Assembly (NCBI RefSeq): GCF_904846065.1
Contig: NZ_CAJGZV010000001.1
Span: 2,728,001-2,792,000, forward strand
Source: Psychrobacter immobilis
GTDB lineage: Bacteria; Pseudomonadota; Gammaproteobacteria; Pseudomonadales; Moraxellaceae
Direction: 5' to 3'
Length of the DNA: 64,000 nt
The position numbers and the translations under genes were made by a program. Positions 46,040 to 56,115 of this stretch are shown here, one piece after another; positions within the stretch are counted from its first letter, which is position 1, and each line of letters starts with the position of its first letter. The notes under the pieces were generated by a model that worked only from the letters and a program-made list of their open reading frames with translations, ran no database searches and was not told the DNA's origin.

Positions 46040-47242
46040 ATGGCAATACGCAGGATTAAAGCATTTTTTGAATTTGAGGCAGCGGGCGGTATCGTCCTAG
46101 CATTGGCTGCCATTGCTGCAATGATTATTGCCAACTCCCCTCTTAATGTGTGGTATGAGGGCTTTATTCACGCACCCGTTGCCATTCAAATCGGTGAGTT
46201 TGCTATTGCTAAAGACGCTCATCACTGGATCAATGACGGTTTGATGGCGATTTTCTTTTTTTTAGTGGGACTTGAGCTAAAGCGTGAAGTGTTGATCGGT
46301 GAGCTGTCTAACGTTAAGCAAATCATCCTGCCAGCTGGTGCGGCGCTCGGTGGCATGATTATGCCAGCGATTGTCTATCTACTCTTTAACTATAACGAGC
46401 CTGAGTTTTGGAAAGGATGGGCGATTCCAGCCGCGACCGATATTGCTTTTGCCCTAGGTATTTTGAGCTTATTAGGCAACCGCGTTCCCAACTCTTTAAA
46501 AGTATTTTTAGTATCAATTGCTATTTTTGATGATATTGGCGCCATTTTAATCATCGCTTTATTCTATACCAGTGATTTGTCATTAGAGTCATTGGCAGTG
46601 GCAGGTCTATGTCTACCCTTCTTATATCTTCTTAATCGTCGCAACGTCACTAGCATCACGCCTTATCTGCTGATCGGTGTGATCATGTGGATTGCGGTAC
46701 TCAAATCTGGCATCCATGCCACCTTGGCTGGCGTGGTCTTAGCACTATTTATTCCTATGTTTGACCGTACTGATCCTGAGCACTCACCACTAGAAGAGCT
46801 AGAGCACGATTTACATAACACCGTTGCCTTCGGTATCTTGCCATTATTCGCATTTGCCAACTCAGGCATATCCCTCAAAGGTGCAGGCTTCGCTGAGCTG
46901 TTCCATTCAGTACCGCTTGGTATTGCGGCCGGTCTATTCATCGGTAAGCAAATTGGTGTAATGGTTATGTGCTGGTTAATCTTTAAGCTTGGTATCTCAA
47001 CCATGCCAAGGGGCATGAATTATAAGCAGATTTACGGTGCAGCCTTACTCTGTGGTGTTGGTTTTACCATGAGTCTGTTCATCGGCGGTCTGGCATTTGC
47101 TGGTGAAACAGCCTTATTTGATGAGCGCTTAGGTATTATTATGGGCTCAATCGTCTCTGGTATCGCAGGTTATCTCATGCTCAAAGTCAGCTTGAAAGAC
47201 AATGTAAGCGGCACCTCAGTCGATCTGACTCGCCCTCATTAA
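46040..47242 (+). CDS. nhaA: Na+/H+ antiporter NhaA
   Basis: NhaA expels Na+ in exchange for two H+, protecting against salt and alkaline stress. The 400-residue protein has about 12 helices, the ion-binding pair Asp164-Asp165 in [12 protein letters not shown], the pH-sensor region [15 protein letters not shown] and the motif [12 protein letters not shown]. Length matches the family. AGGATGAT lies just before the ATG. It is a single-gene unit. Confidence 0.96.
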   Translation: MAIRRIKAFFEFEAAGGIVLALAAIAAMIIANSPLNVWYEGFIHAPVAIQIGEFAIAKDAHHWINDGLMAIFFFLVGLELKREVLIGELSNVKQIILPAGAALGGMIMPAIVYLLFNYNEPEFWKGWAIPAATDIAFALGILSLLGNRVPNSLKVFLVSIAIFDDIGAILIIALFYTSDLSLESLAVAGLCLPFLYLLNRRNVTSITPYLLIGVIMWIAVLKSGIHATLAGVVLALFIPMFDRTDPEHSPLEELEHDLHNTVAFGILPLFAFANSGISLKGAGFAELFHSVPLGIAAGLFIGKQIGVMVMCWLIFKLGISTMPRGMNYKQIYGAALLCGVGFTMSLFIGGLAFAGETALFDERLGIIMGSIVSGIAGYLMLKVSLKDNVSGTSVDLTRPH

Positions 47243-47249
47243 TAAGAAG

Positions 47250-47299
47250 ATAAGCCACTTAGAGGCGATTTAGCTTATCGGTGGCTTATTATTTTATAG
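47250..47299 (+). terminator. Possible terminator after nhaA
   Basis: Arms ATAAGCCAC (47250-47258) and GTGGCTTAT (47281-47289) pair perfectly across a 22-base loop, followed by TATTTTA. The long loop and poor T run make it uncertain. Confidence 0.45.
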
Positions 47300-47391
47300 T
47301 TCACGTACTTTGGCAGCCGAGCATGGTTCATTAAAAGTATTTTGCATTAACTATATCAGCACTTGCATCAGTAGCCATAGAAGAGATAATC

Positions 47392-47976
47392 ATGCGACAG
47401 TTTGTACTGCGGCCTTCATTAAGCTTGGCGCTCCTTGGTAGCATTGTTTTACTATCAAGCTGTGCCACGCTCTCTAAGCAGGAGTGCCTTGTTGGTAACT
47501 GGCAGGCTATTGGCTACAACGATGGCGTGGCAGGTTACCCATCAGATCGCCTTGCATCACATGCCAAAGCCTGTGCCAAGGCCAGTGTTGCCCCCAACTA
47601 TCTGGCATGGGAGCGCGGTCGCCAGCTGGGGCTTAAGCAATACTGCACGACCAGTAATGCTTACAATGTCGGTCGGCGCGGACGTCAGCTCAATAATGTC
47701 TGCCCCTTAACCTTGGCGAATACACTACAAACTGCTAATCAAAAAGGCTTAGACTATTACGCATTAGAAAGTCAGTTAGACAAAGACAAGCGCCTCATAG
47801 AAACCTACCAAGAAGAATTTGATAAGCTAGAAAGTGGGGCGATGTTAAACTTTGCTAATGAAAAAGAAGCACGCGCGCGCCTACTGTCATTAGCCGACGA
47901 GCTGCGTAAAGCCAAGCGCCGTATGAACACCACGCAAAGACAATTAGAAGCTCTAAACCAGTCAAATAGCTATTAA
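47392..47976 (+). CDS. DUF2799-like lipoprotein
   Basis: This 194-residue protein has a signal peptide with lipobox LSSC (about Cys24) and is an envelope lipoprotein. The mature part has NWQAIGYNDGVAGYP, a Cys in KACAKAS, WERGRQLGLKQYC and NVGRRGRQLNNVCP, repeats of a Gly-Arg pattern typical of DUF2799. The C-terminal 70 residues form a charged coiled coil (EEFDKLESGAML, EARARLLSLADELRKAKRR). No function is known. Confidence 0.85.
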   Translation: MRQFVLRPSLSLALLGSIVLLSSCATLSKQECLVGNWQAIGYNDGVAGYPSDRLASHAKACAKASVAPNYLAWERGRQLGLKQYCTTSNAYNVGRRGRQLNNVCPLTLANTLQTANQKGLDYYALESQLDKDKRLIETYQEEFDKLESGAMLNFANEKEARARLLSLADELRKAKRRMNTTQRQLEALNQSNSY

Positions 47977-48014
47977 TACTATTGGCCTTGTGAAATAATC
48001 TAATAGGAAAATAT

Positions 48015-48074
48015 TTGGTAAGAAAGCATTTGGTAAGAAAGCATTTGGTAAGAAAGCATTTGGTAAAGAGGCAT
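48015..48074 (+). repeat. 15-bp tandem repeat array at the start of the MpaB-like gene
   Basis: Three identical copies of TTGGTAAGAAAGCAT are followed by a fourth with three changes. The unit is a multiple of three and reads LVRKH in the frame of the downstream gene, which is open through the array. AGGAAA lies 4 bases upstream of the first TTG. Confidence 0.95.
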
Positions 48075-48083
48075 TTAATAAAT

Positions 48084-49445
48084 ATGGATTCAATCAACAT
48101 AACTGATAAACAGACGGCTGATACTTTGAATCACCAACAATCCTCAATAAAACCTTATCAGCGTCACGGACGGACGACCGCGATTGATGACCATAGCGAC
48201 TTGCAAGTCTTAAAGCGCATCAAGCGTTATTTATTGCCAAAAGACTTCGTTATCTCGCAAGATTTATTAAATGAAATAGTCGCAGGCTACGATATTGGCG
48301 ATTCACTGGCAGATACATTGGCCGCTGACGGCATTCGTTTTGCAAAGCCCCTACAGCAATTTATTATCAGCGATAGCAGTAAATTCGATGCTAATCTCAC
48401 AAATAACCCTGCATTTAACGCCTTAACCGAGCAATTTAGCAGTCATCCTACTTGGTTCGATCCCAAGCTTGCCCAAATCGGTGCGGTTGCCTATCGACGC
48501 TATCCTCTGATGCTGATTTGGCTACTACGTAATGTTGCCCTGATGGCAGGCTACAGCATTCCTGCCCTCTCCCTGCCGCTCATTCAGACAGGCGCATTGA
48601 TGCACGATGCCCTGCCGCGCCTGATGCGTACTTACGCTTATATCCTAGCCGTCTCTGAACATCCCCCATTACATAAGCCGAATACAAACGCCCATAATCA
48701 ACGTCAGTCTATCGAGCAAGTATTGGCGATTGGCTCAGAAGGTTGGCGGCAATCAATCAAAGTGCGGCAAATTCATACCTTAGTACGGCAAAACTTGCTC
48801 AAAGGTAAAGGCAATGCTGCTAAAGGCGTCATACCAGATGCCGACCAACATCACAACTCAGATGGCAGCTGGAATACTGATTATTGGGGTCTTCCTATCA
48901 ATCAAACCGATATGATTGCTACTCATTTGCAGTTTTCATTGTTGATTATGCGCGGGTTACGGCTGCTTGGCGCACGCATCAGCACTGAAGAAGCGGCAGG
49001 TATTCTGCATCTATGGAATCTTGCCAGTTATTGGGTGGGGGTTGACTTAGATCGCCTGCCAAAAGATGAAACTGCCTGTTGGGAATGGCTCTATACCTAT
49101 TTATCAATTCAGCAACTTGATTTTAAAATGGGGCAACCATTAGCCAAGGCGCTGCATGATTTGCCGCGTCAGCTGATGGGCGAAGACAATCGGCGGGGGC
49201 GTTTCGTTGAGATGGTCAATGCTAGCGTGACCCGTACTTTGGTCGGCGATGATATCGGCGATGGGCTGGATTTGCCAAAATCAAAAATCCGCTTTGGTGT
49301 CTTATCGTCAGTGCCGATTCTCTTTGCGCTCGATACGGCACGCCAACACAATCAAAGTGTGGCTGAAAAATTAGAAGCCTTCCGCGCCAAACGCCAAGAT
49401 AATATGAACTGGTGGCTAAAGAAAAACGACGAATATTATAAGTAA
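48084..49445 (+). CDS. MpaB/DUF2236-like oxygenase-family protein
   Basis: This protein of 453 residues resembles the DUF2236 family, which includes MpaB and latex-clearing-type oxygenases with a histidine-ligated heme. Matching blocks are AYRRYPLMLIWLLRNVALM, EGWRQSIKVRQIHTLVRQNL and LPINQTDMIATHLQFSLLIM. The reaction is unknown. The start is uncertain: ATG at 48084 lacks a well-spaced ribosome binding site, whereas TTG at 48015 has AGGAAA upstream and would add 23 residues made of four LVRKH-type repeats. The ATG is listed as the conservative choice. Confidence 0.78.
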   Translation: MDSINITDKQTADTLNHQQSSIKPYQRHGRTTAIDDHSDLQVLKRIKRYLLPKDFVISQDLLNEIVAGYDIGDSLADTLAADGIRFAKPLQQFIISDSSKFDANLTNNPAFNALTEQFSSHPTWFDPKLAQIGAVAYRRYPLMLIWLLRNVALMAGYSIPALSLPLIQTGALMHDALPRLMRTYAYILAVSEHPPLHKPNTNAHNQRQSIEQVLAIGSEGWRQSIKVRQIHTLVRQNLLKGKGNAAKGVIPDADQHHNSDGSWNTDYWGLPINQTDMIATHLQFSLLIMRGLRLLGARISTEEAAGILHLWNLASYWVGVDLDRLPKDETACWEWLYTYLSIQQLDFKMGQPLAKALHDLPRQLMGEDNRRGRFVEMVNASVTRTLVGDDIGDGLDLPKSKIRFGVLSSVPILFALDTARQHNQSVAEKLEAFRAKRQDNMNWWLKKNDEYYK

Positions 49446-49507
49446 GTAATTATAAATAAAGCATAGTAAATAAACGAATAATGATTCGACGTCAGTCGCC
49501 TTACGGA

Positions 49508-50242
49508 TTAATTTCGCGTATTTTGGATGCGATAATACCATTCAAGCTGGCGATCAAAGCCTGTTTCTAACAAACTGGCAATGACTCGTCCTGTCAGACC
49601 CCAAACCGTTTCACCATCCACTTGCCAGCTAGGTGTGAGAATGGTCGCGATCTTATCTTGCATTGCATATTCTACCGCATACTCGACAGTAGGCTGAGTC
49701 AGCAAGGTTTCAAAATCTGCCCAAAAAATGCGCGAAATTTCGCCAAGCTCAGGGACTAATAATAAATCGGGCGCAATCAGCGCCACAATAGGACGCACAC
49801 TCATACCACTTTTAGAGGTTTGAATGGGCAATTGACCAATTAGCTGGACTTTATTAGGTTGTAGTGCCGTCTCTTCACAGGCTTCACGCAAAGCGGTGAT
49901 GACATTATTACCGTCGCCTGCGTCATGTTTACCACCAACGCAAGAGACCTCGCCAGCATGGCTGTTCATGTGCGCAGCGCGGCGTGTCAGTAGCAGTTTT
50001 GGATGGCGTTCATGAGTAATGGCAACCAATACCGAGGCATCGGCAATGGGTGTTTGATACAAGCTATCTAGAATGCGAGTGCTACGAGAAGTGTTAGCAT
50101 CATACAGCGCAGGACTGGTAACGGCATTTAAGGTCTCATGCTGCACCCGTTCCGCCAACGTTCTAATGGTGGGATAACGAATAAAGTCCGGCACAGCGAC
50201 TGAAAATTCATCAAAACGTAGCGACTGCGGGGGAAGTAACAT
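49508..50242 (-). CDS. Nudix hydrolase, CoA-pyrophosphatase type (NudL-like)
   Basis: This 244-residue enzyme probably splits CoA or acyl-CoA to phosphopantetheine and 3',5'-ADP. It has the extended CoA-type motif LLLTRRAAHMNSHAGEVS followed by GGKHDAGDGNNVITALREACEE, where REACEE is the metal-binding part and the first Glu is replaced, as in NudL/YeaB proteins. It ends with the WGLTGRVIASLL block. It is convergent with the MpaB-like gene. Confidence 0.85.
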   Translation of the reverse strand: MLLPPQSLRFDEFSVAVPDFIRYPTIRTLAERVQHETLNAVTSPALYDANTSRSTRILDSLYQTPIADASVLVAITHERHPKLLLTRRAAHMNSHAGEVSCVGGKHDAGDGNNVITALREACEETALQPNKVQLIGQLPIQTSKSGMSVRPIVALIAPDLLLVPELGEISRIFWADFETLLTQPTVEYAVEYAMQDKIATILTPSWQVDGETVWGLTGRVIASLLETGFDRQLEWYYRIQNTRN

Positions 50243-50847
50243 GATTATTGCCCTATATTTTTATTAGAATTAAGCATCGGATGGTGGAGCTTATCTCTCG
50301 CAATGTGTACAACGCTTGCGCCAGTGTTATTGCTACGCATATCGCATCTACATGCTGGCCTCCATTCATTCATCGTCATGCTTGGCGACGTAAAGTGGCA
50401 TTTTTTAATACCCCTTACTCTGATAGATGCGCTCGCTTTGCTGGTTGCCCTTACCTGGTTGCCCTTACTTACAACAACACCAGTCGCGGCAGCCATTACT
50501 CTTGTTGTTGGTAAAGCTATCATTCAATAGTTAGCGTGAGTCTAGCCTAGCGCAATCTTATCGTGACTGCATATACTTTATGTGACTGTCCTGCTTTGCC
50601 TGCTGATACATTCATTAATAGCAACCGTAGCCGTAAGCAGTTGCGCAAACCTGTGTGCTTGTTATTATCACTGCCAGTGTGATGAGAATTTGTGTTATCT
50701 TAGGATTAACAACTATGATCACCTAACATCTGATAAGCTAAAGTCATACTATTTTATAAAATAAGAATCATAATTCTTCAAAGAACGACAATCCTTTTTC
50801 TCATTTCTATTTATCATGTAGATTTATCATTAAATAAGGCAGTTGAT
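50243..50847. other. Intergenic region between two divergent Nudix genes
   Basis: About 600 bases without a well-supported gene. A plus-strand frame 50303-50530 encodes a 75-residue two-helix membrane-like peptide (LIPLTLIDALALLVALTWL), but it has no ribosome binding site and is overlapped by an open frame on the other strand. It may be a small protein or a remnant. Confidence 0.35.
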
Positions 50848-51411
50848 ATGCGCTATTGTTTACAATGCGGTCATGAAGCAGAACGTAAAATACCAGCCAC
50901 TGATAATATCCCACGCTTGGTATGCCCCAATTGCCACTATATTCACTATGAAAATCCAAAAGTGATTTGTGGCTCACTCGTTGTGCATAAGCATCGGGTA
51001 CTGCTATGTCGCCGCGCGATCGAGCCACAGTATGGCTTATGGACACTACCAGCTGGCTTTATGGAAAATGGCGAAACCATGGCAGAAGGGGCCGCTCGTG
51101 AAAGCTTTGAAGAAGCCGAAGCGGTCGTCATCAATCCGCATTTATATTGCTTATATGATATTCCTGATATCGGGCAAATCTATAGCATCTATATCACTGA
51201 GTTAAAAGACGGTGCTTATGGCATCGGCTCTGAAAGTCTTGATTGTGCGTTATTTACCGAAGAAGACATTCCATGGGACAAACTTGCCTTTGAAGCGGTA
51301 CGTCGCACCCTAAAAAGCTACTTTGCTGACCGCAAGCAATACGATAACCATGAAAACTTCCCTATTCATCAGGATATCATCGGTAAAGACCAAGCGATCA
51401 AGCGCTACTAG
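50848..51411 (+). CDS. Nudix hydrolase with N-terminal zinc ribbon
   Basis: This 187-residue enzyme hydrolyses a nucleoside diphosphate linked compound. An N-terminal zinc ribbon (YCLQCGHE and VCPNCHYIHYENP, two Cys pairs) resembles that of NADH pyrophosphatases. The Nudix box is canonical: GFMENGETMAEGAARESFEEA (about 71-91). AAGG lies 9 bases before the ATG. Exact substrate unknown (ADP-ribose or NADH are family candidates). Confidence 0.9.
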   Translation: MRYCLQCGHEAERKIPATDNIPRLVCPNCHYIHYENPKVICGSLVVHKHRVLLCRRAIEPQYGLWTLPAGFMENGETMAEGAARESFEEAEAVVINPHLYCLYDIPDIGQIYSIYITELKDGAYGIGSESLDCALFTEEDIPWDKLAFEAVRRTLKSYFADRKQYDNHENFPIHQDIIGKDQAIKRY

Positions 51412-51470
51412 CCCTAAGCATATAAAAAATAACCTTATAAAAAATTGACTGCTTTACAAAAGTGGTTGGT

Positions 51471-51532
51471 AAAAACCATTGATAAGTCTTATGCTAAGTT
51501 TTGAATATAGCCACCTATCAATGGTTTTTTAT
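51471..51532 (+). terminator. Possible long-loop terminator
   Basis: Arms AAAAACCATTGATA (51471-51484) and TATCAATGGTTTTT (51516-51529) pair perfectly across about 31 bases, and end in a T run. It lies between the Nudix gene and the serine hydrolase gene. Confidence 0.6.
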
Positions 51533-51572
51533 TGTCTGAAGTTAATCGTTTAAGCCGACTTGCGAGAATATT

Positions 51573-52907
51573 ATGCTGACTTTATTGCAACGCTCTTTAC
51601 CTCTATTACCGCTGACCATCGCCATGACCCTAACCAGTATAAGTATAAGTATCACCAGCCATGCGGAAGATGCACGGTTAACCGCCAAACAATCCGACCC
51701 ACAAACGCTTGGCTGGATGCAAGGTTTTCCGCCGCCTGCCGATAAACTGATTACTCAACCTTCCTCTAATTTTTTTAGTTTTCCCAAGCTGCGTTGGACG
51801 GTCTGTCATATCCGTGAGTTGATGCCCACCACTGACGTCAGTCGCGGTATCGGCGCACCCTCCACGCTCAACTACGAGTTAGATAAAAACATTGATGCCA
51901 TCACCTTTACGCCCACTAATAGTAAGCGCCCGATGACGTGGAAGCAGTCACTGGATGCCAATTATACTGACGGCATTATGGTCATGCACCATGGCAAGGT
52001 AGTGTACGAGCGCCAAAACGGCTGCCTCAATAAGCTTGGCAATCATGCGGCGATGTCGATGACCAAATCCATGACTGGGCTGCTAGCAGAAATCCTTGTC
52101 ACCGAAGGTAAGCTTGACGATAAGGCATTAGTCGCATCTATCATTCCAGAGCTCAAAAACAGTGGCTTTGGGGATGCAACCGTCCGCCAAGTGATGGATA
52201 TGACCACCGCCCTCGATTATAGCGAAGACTATGCTGACCCTAATGCCGATATCTGGCAGTATTCAGAAGCAGCAAGCCCACTACCGAAACCAAAAGGCTA
52301 TAGCGGACCTAATGGTTATTTTGAGTATCTGCAAACGGTGAAGAAAAAGGGTCAACATGGGGCAGAATTTAACTATCGCACCATTAATAGTGATGCGCTT
52401 GGCTGGATTATCTCGCGTACCACTGGCAAAGCGGTCAATGATTTACTCTCGGAACGCATCTGGCAAAAAATCGGTGCTGAACAAAGCGCCTATATGACGG
52501 TCGATGCTAAAGGTACGCCATTTGCTGGCGGCGGTATCAGCGCAGGCTTGCATGACATGGCACGTATTGGTAGCTTAATGCTCAATAAAGGCGAGATTAA
52601 TGGCGAACGTTTATTCCCAGCGGCGGTCGTTGATAATATCGAAGCCGGCGGTGATAAAAACGCTTTTGCAAAAGCGGGCTATAAACAGCTAACCAACGGC
52701 AGCTACAAAAGCATGTGGTGGTTATTTAATAATCCCACGCCTATCTATGCGGCACGCGGCGTCCACGGTCAAACCATTTATGTCGATCCCGCAGCCGATA
52801 TGGTTATCGTGCGTTTTGCGTCATACCCAGATGCCAGTAATAGCAAGATTGACCCAACTTCACTACCCGCTTATAAAGCGCTGGCAAATTATTTAATTAA
52901 AAAGTAA
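51573..52907 (+). CDS. Serine hydrolase of the beta-lactamase class C / NylB-like type
   Basis: This 444-residue exported enzyme has a signal peptide (about 1-33, ending SHAED). The catalytic SMTK motif occurs in AAMSMTKSMTGLLAE (about residue 170), and NYRTINSDALGWI carries the Tyr of the second motif. The usual KTG triad appears replaced by HGQ in GVHGQTIYVDPAADMVIVR, a pattern of esterase-like members such as 6-aminohexanoate-dimer hydrolase rather than resistance beta-lactamases. The substrate is unknown; a bona fide beta-lactamase is unlikely. Confidence 0.87.
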   Translation: MLTLLQRSLPLLPLTIAMTLTSISISITSHAEDARLTAKQSDPQTLGWMQGFPPPADKLITQPSSNFFSFPKLRWTVCHIRELMPTTDVSRGIGAPSTLNYELDKNIDAITFTPTNSKRPMTWKQSLDANYTDGIMVMHHGKVVYERQNGCLNKLGNHAAMSMTKSMTGLLAEILVTEGKLDDKALVASIIPELKNSGFGDATVRQVMDMTTALDYSEDYADPNADIWQYSEAASPLPKPKGYSGPNGYFEYLQTVKKKGQHGAEFNYRTINSDALGWIISRTTGKAVNDLLSERIWQKIGAEQSAYMTVDAKGTPFAGGGISAGLHDMARIGSLMLNKGEINGERLFPAAVVDNIEAGGDKNAFAKAGYKQLTNGSYKSMWWLFNNPTPIYAARGVHGQTIYVDPAADMVIVRFASYPDASNSKIDPTSLPAYKALANYLIKK

Positions 52908-52946
52908 GCCTTTAAGAAATAGCGCTTTAAAAGACTAACCCAAAAT

Positions 52947-52989
52947 AAAACCGCCGCTTTCAATATAAATATTGAAGGCGGCGGTTTTT
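52947..52989. terminator. Strong bidirectional terminator
   Basis: Arms AAAACCGCCGCTTTCAATAT and ATATTGAAGGCGGCGGTTTT (one bulge) form a long GC-rich stem with flanking A and T runs, between the convergent hydrolase and protease genes. Confidence 0.92.
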
Positions 52990-53037
52990 TTATACAGTCA
53001 ATAATTTGCTATGACTGATTTCACGATAAGTCAAAAA

Positions 53038-56000
53038 CTAGCTTTTAATCTTACAAACCTTAAAGCCAAGCTCTTTAACCACTGCCTCTTTATCATAAGG
53101 TGCTAATACTGCACGAACATGATCCTTTCCTTGCAAATATTGCTTAGCCACACGTTGTATGTCATCGATAGTGACGGCTAATATTGATGCGCGCATTTTA
53201 CGTTGCCAGTCTGCACCGCGATTATGCAAATCAGCAAAACAAGCTTTGATAGCTTCGCCTGCTGGAGAGCCTGGTTTATCCATACCTGAGATAATGCCTA
53301 AGATGGCTTCTTCCAACTGCTCATCGGTTTGCGGCTCATTTAATAACCATTCGATACTGGCATCAAAATGCGCAAAGGTTTCAGCACACTGCGGATCACG
53401 GTAGCTAAAGAACTTAAAGGCGCAAGCATTGGCATCGTAGCCTGCACCGCCACCATAAGCACCGCCGCGCTCACGGATAGCACTATGCAAGTAACCATTA
53501 CGCAGATAAGGCGCTAATACCATCAAGGCAGCGGTATCAGGATGGTCGGCTGCTGGCACGGTATATGCGCTAGCATTATGATAGACGTTGGTCGGAACTA
53601 GCCACGCCAAATCTTCAACATCGAGCGCCACACCACTTTCTAGTGCTTTGACCGCGTCTTTCTCGCCATTTAACGCCGCATCAAGTTGCAGCTCGGCAAA
53701 CTCGCTTGGGATATTGTCTTCAATACTCGCATCAGAGTTTGTGATTTTTTCAGCAATTTTTGGCGCTTGGCTGTCTTTCCAGCTATCAACGATTAAGTTG
53801 CTCAAACGTTCGGTTTGCTCGGCTTCACAGATAATAACCGCATGCTTAGGCAAGCTGATTAAACGCTGATGTAAATCCATCAGACTGGTTGCCAATTTAT
53901 CCCACTGCGCATCATCCGTACTGGCATGGGCTAAGAAGTCTTTTAGCGCGTTTAGTGCTGGCAGACCGCTGCGCACATATTCTAACTGTGCTTGGCGACT
54001 CATGCCGCGACTGGCGGTTTGCATCGCATAAGAATGCCCTGAACCGGCAAGGTTTGATTGCCAACCTGCTTGACGCTGCTGCAAAATCTCTTTAATACGG
54101 TCATGCTCACTAAAGACGCTGTGCTCCATGACTTCTTTTAGCAAGTCAATGGCCTCAGGCTTGCGATTCAACGCGCGCGTTGCCACAACAAAATAGCTGC
54201 TAATCGCTTGGCTGTCATCGATATTGGTGCGCTGACTGATACGTGCCGTCACCCCTGATGAATGCGCCGCTTGCTTGGCTTGCATTTCATGAGCGCTTAG
54301 CGAATCCGTGCCCAGTTCTGACAATAAACTCAGGTAAATAGGCAACAATGGATGATTGATTACCTCATTAACGGGTAGCTCGCTGGTGTCCTGATTAACA
54401 ATCGCATCGGTCAACGGCACAATCACTTGATAATAGTATAAGCCATTGGTACCGGCTTCATATTCAAATAAGGTGCTGTCTTGCCCGCTTAAATTTACTT
54501 GTTTTTGTGTGCCTTGTTTAAAGCTGATATCGGTCGGGACATCTTCTAAGCCAACTTTTGGCAATAGGCTTAAATCATCAGGTGCTGCTTGGCGCGCTGC
54601 CAAATCTAAAGCCTGTTGTTTTAAGATAGCTTTATCATCAGCGGTCAAATCCATCGCAATGGTATCAAGACGGGTTTGCTCAGCTGCTGTAAGGCGGGCA
54701 GTTTTTTCGCTGTCAGGCGTCATAGTGACACGGACACGATGCTGATTATCGAGTAAATGAGTCTTGATTAAATTCGGTAACCACTGCGCATCTTTTACTT
54801 GCTCACGTAGCCACTGCAAATGCTCGTCAACTTCCCAGACGTCGATAGGGTTGCCATCATGAATCGCCGTGCTAAAGCCTTCTAGCATGAGATTCAAACC
54901 ATACGGCATGCTATCACCGCCGATATGGCGCTGATCAATCTCGATTTGGTGCAATATAGTTTCAATGGTTTCATCATCAATCGGCTTGCTCGCGACCTCT
55001 TTAAGCAAATCAATAATCCCCTGCTCTACCGCTTCGGCATGCTCAGGGTTTGAACCGCGCAGACCGGTATAAAAGACCATTTCATAATGACTGTCGTCGA
55101 GTCCCAATAGCGGACTTGGCGCTTTACCAAGTGGATGGCTATCCAAATAGGCACGCAATGGCGAACCAGCATGCTCAACCAAAACACCTTCTAATAGACG
55201 CAGTGCTAAACGCTGTTTTGGATCGTTAATTGATGGCAATAACCACGCCACCACATGATGGGTTTGGTCAGGACCGGCTTCGTCAGCGGTATAAGTATCG
55301 ACCGCGCTAATCGGTGCAGACAGACGCTGTTCTGGACGCGAGACGTGTTTTTTGCCGGCTTCAAATTGAATCAAGGCATCTTCATGGATTTTCGCTTGCG
55401 TCTCAGCGACTGGAATATTACCAAAGCTCATAATCACACTGTTTGATGGGTGATAATGGCTTTGATGAAATTCAACCAGCTCATGATGGGTCAAGTCAGG
55501 AATATCAGCAGGATCGCCGCCCGAATTATAATGATAGGTCGTCGTTGGGAACAAATGATGGGCGACCGTATGATAGAGCTGGTCAATCTCACCACTCATC
55601 GCGCCTTTCATCTCATTAAAGACGATACCTTTAAACTGCGGCTTATCATTTTCGTCTAACTCGACACGAATGCCTTCTTGGGCAAAATCAAGCGGGTGAA
55701 TATTGGGGAAAAATGACGCATCAAGATAAACGGCAAGCAAATTAAAATAATCGTTCTTATTTTGCGTGGCATACGGATACGCCGTCCAATCGGCAGCAGT
55801 CATCGCATTCATAAAAGTATTTAATGAGCGTTTAATCATTGAGAAAAACGGGTCACGTACAGGGAATTTCTCAGAGCCACATAAAGCCACGTGCTCTAGA
55901 ATATGCGCCTCACCTTTTGAGTCCATTGGCTGAGTGCGAAAGCCAACCAAAAAGGCATTTTCATCACTCGGATGTGCCAAATGGTAATGCATGGCCCCAG

Positions 56001-56115
56001 TCTTAACATGCTGACTGATCAGCACATCCATCGATAGCGCCTCAATGTGGCGATGCTCAATCAGCTCAAAGGCAGGATGCAAAGTTAGATCAGTAGTAGA
56101 TAACGTGTCGGTCAT
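53038..56115 (-). CDS. M16C zinc metalloprotease (PreP/Cym1-like)
   Basis: This 1025-residue protein is a two-half peptidasome of the insulinase family. The inverted zinc motif HILEH lies near residue 70 in AHILEHVALCGSEKFP, with the downstream Glu in FKGIVFNEMKGAMSGE. Later halves lack zinc residues and include the conserved RERGGAYGGGAGYD substrate-binding block (about 895-910). Such enzymes degrade peptides of up to about 60 residues; bacterial roles are poorly defined. No signal peptide is seen, so it is cytoplasmic. AAGGAAAATT precedes the ATG. Confidence 0.93.
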   Translation of the reverse strand: MTDTLSTTDLTLHPAFELIEHRHIEALSMDVLISQHVKTGAMHYHLAHPSDENAFLVGFRTQPMDSKGEAHILEHVALCGSEKFPVRDPFFSMIKRSLNTFMNAMTAADWTAYPYATQNKNDYFNLLAVYLDASFFPNIHPLDFAQEGIRVELDENDKPQFKGIVFNEMKGAMSGEIDQLYHTVAHHLFPTTTYHYNSGGDPADIPDLTHHELVEFHQSHYHPSNSVIMSFGNIPVAETQAKIHEDALIQFEAGKKHVSRPEQRLSAPISAVDTYTADEAGPDQTHHVVAWLLPSINDPKQRLALRLLEGVLVEHAGSPLRAYLDSHPLGKAPSPLLGLDDSHYEMVFYTGLRGSNPEHAEAVEQGIIDLLKEVASKPIDDETIETILHQIEIDQRHIGGDSMPYGLNLMLEGFSTAIHDGNPIDVWEVDEHLQWLREQVKDAQWLPNLIKTHLLDNQHRVRVTMTPDSEKTARLTAAEQTRLDTIAMDLTADDKAILKQQALDLAARQAAPDDLSLLPKVGLEDVPTDISFKQGTQKQVNLSGQDSTLFEYEAGTNGLYYYQVIVPLTDAIVNQDTSELPVNEVINHPLLPIYLSLLSELGTDSLSAHEMQAKQAAHSSGVTARISQRTNIDDSQAISSYFVVATRALNRKPEAIDLLKEVMEHSVFSEHDRIKEILQQRQAGWQSNLAGSGHSYAMQTASRGMSRQAQLEYVRSGLPALNALKDFLAHASTDDAQWDKLATSLMDLHQRLISLPKHAVIICEAEQTERLSNLIVDSWKDSQAPKIAEKITNSDASIEDNIPSEFAELQLDAALNGEKDAVKALESGVALDVEDLAWLVPTNVYHNASAYTVPAADHPDTAALMVLAPYLRNGYLHSAIRERGGAYGGGAGYDANACAFKFFSYRDPQCAETFAHFDASIEWLLNEPQTDEQLEEAILGIISGMDKPGSPAGEAIKACFADLHNRGADWQRKMRASILAVTIDDIQRVAKQYLQGKDHVRAVLAPYDKEAVVKELGFKVCKIKS

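Noticed and set aside
50303..50530. 75-codon two-helix membrane-like frame
   Set aside because: No ribosome binding site, an opposing open frame, and no recognisable family; kept only as a note in the intergenic entry.
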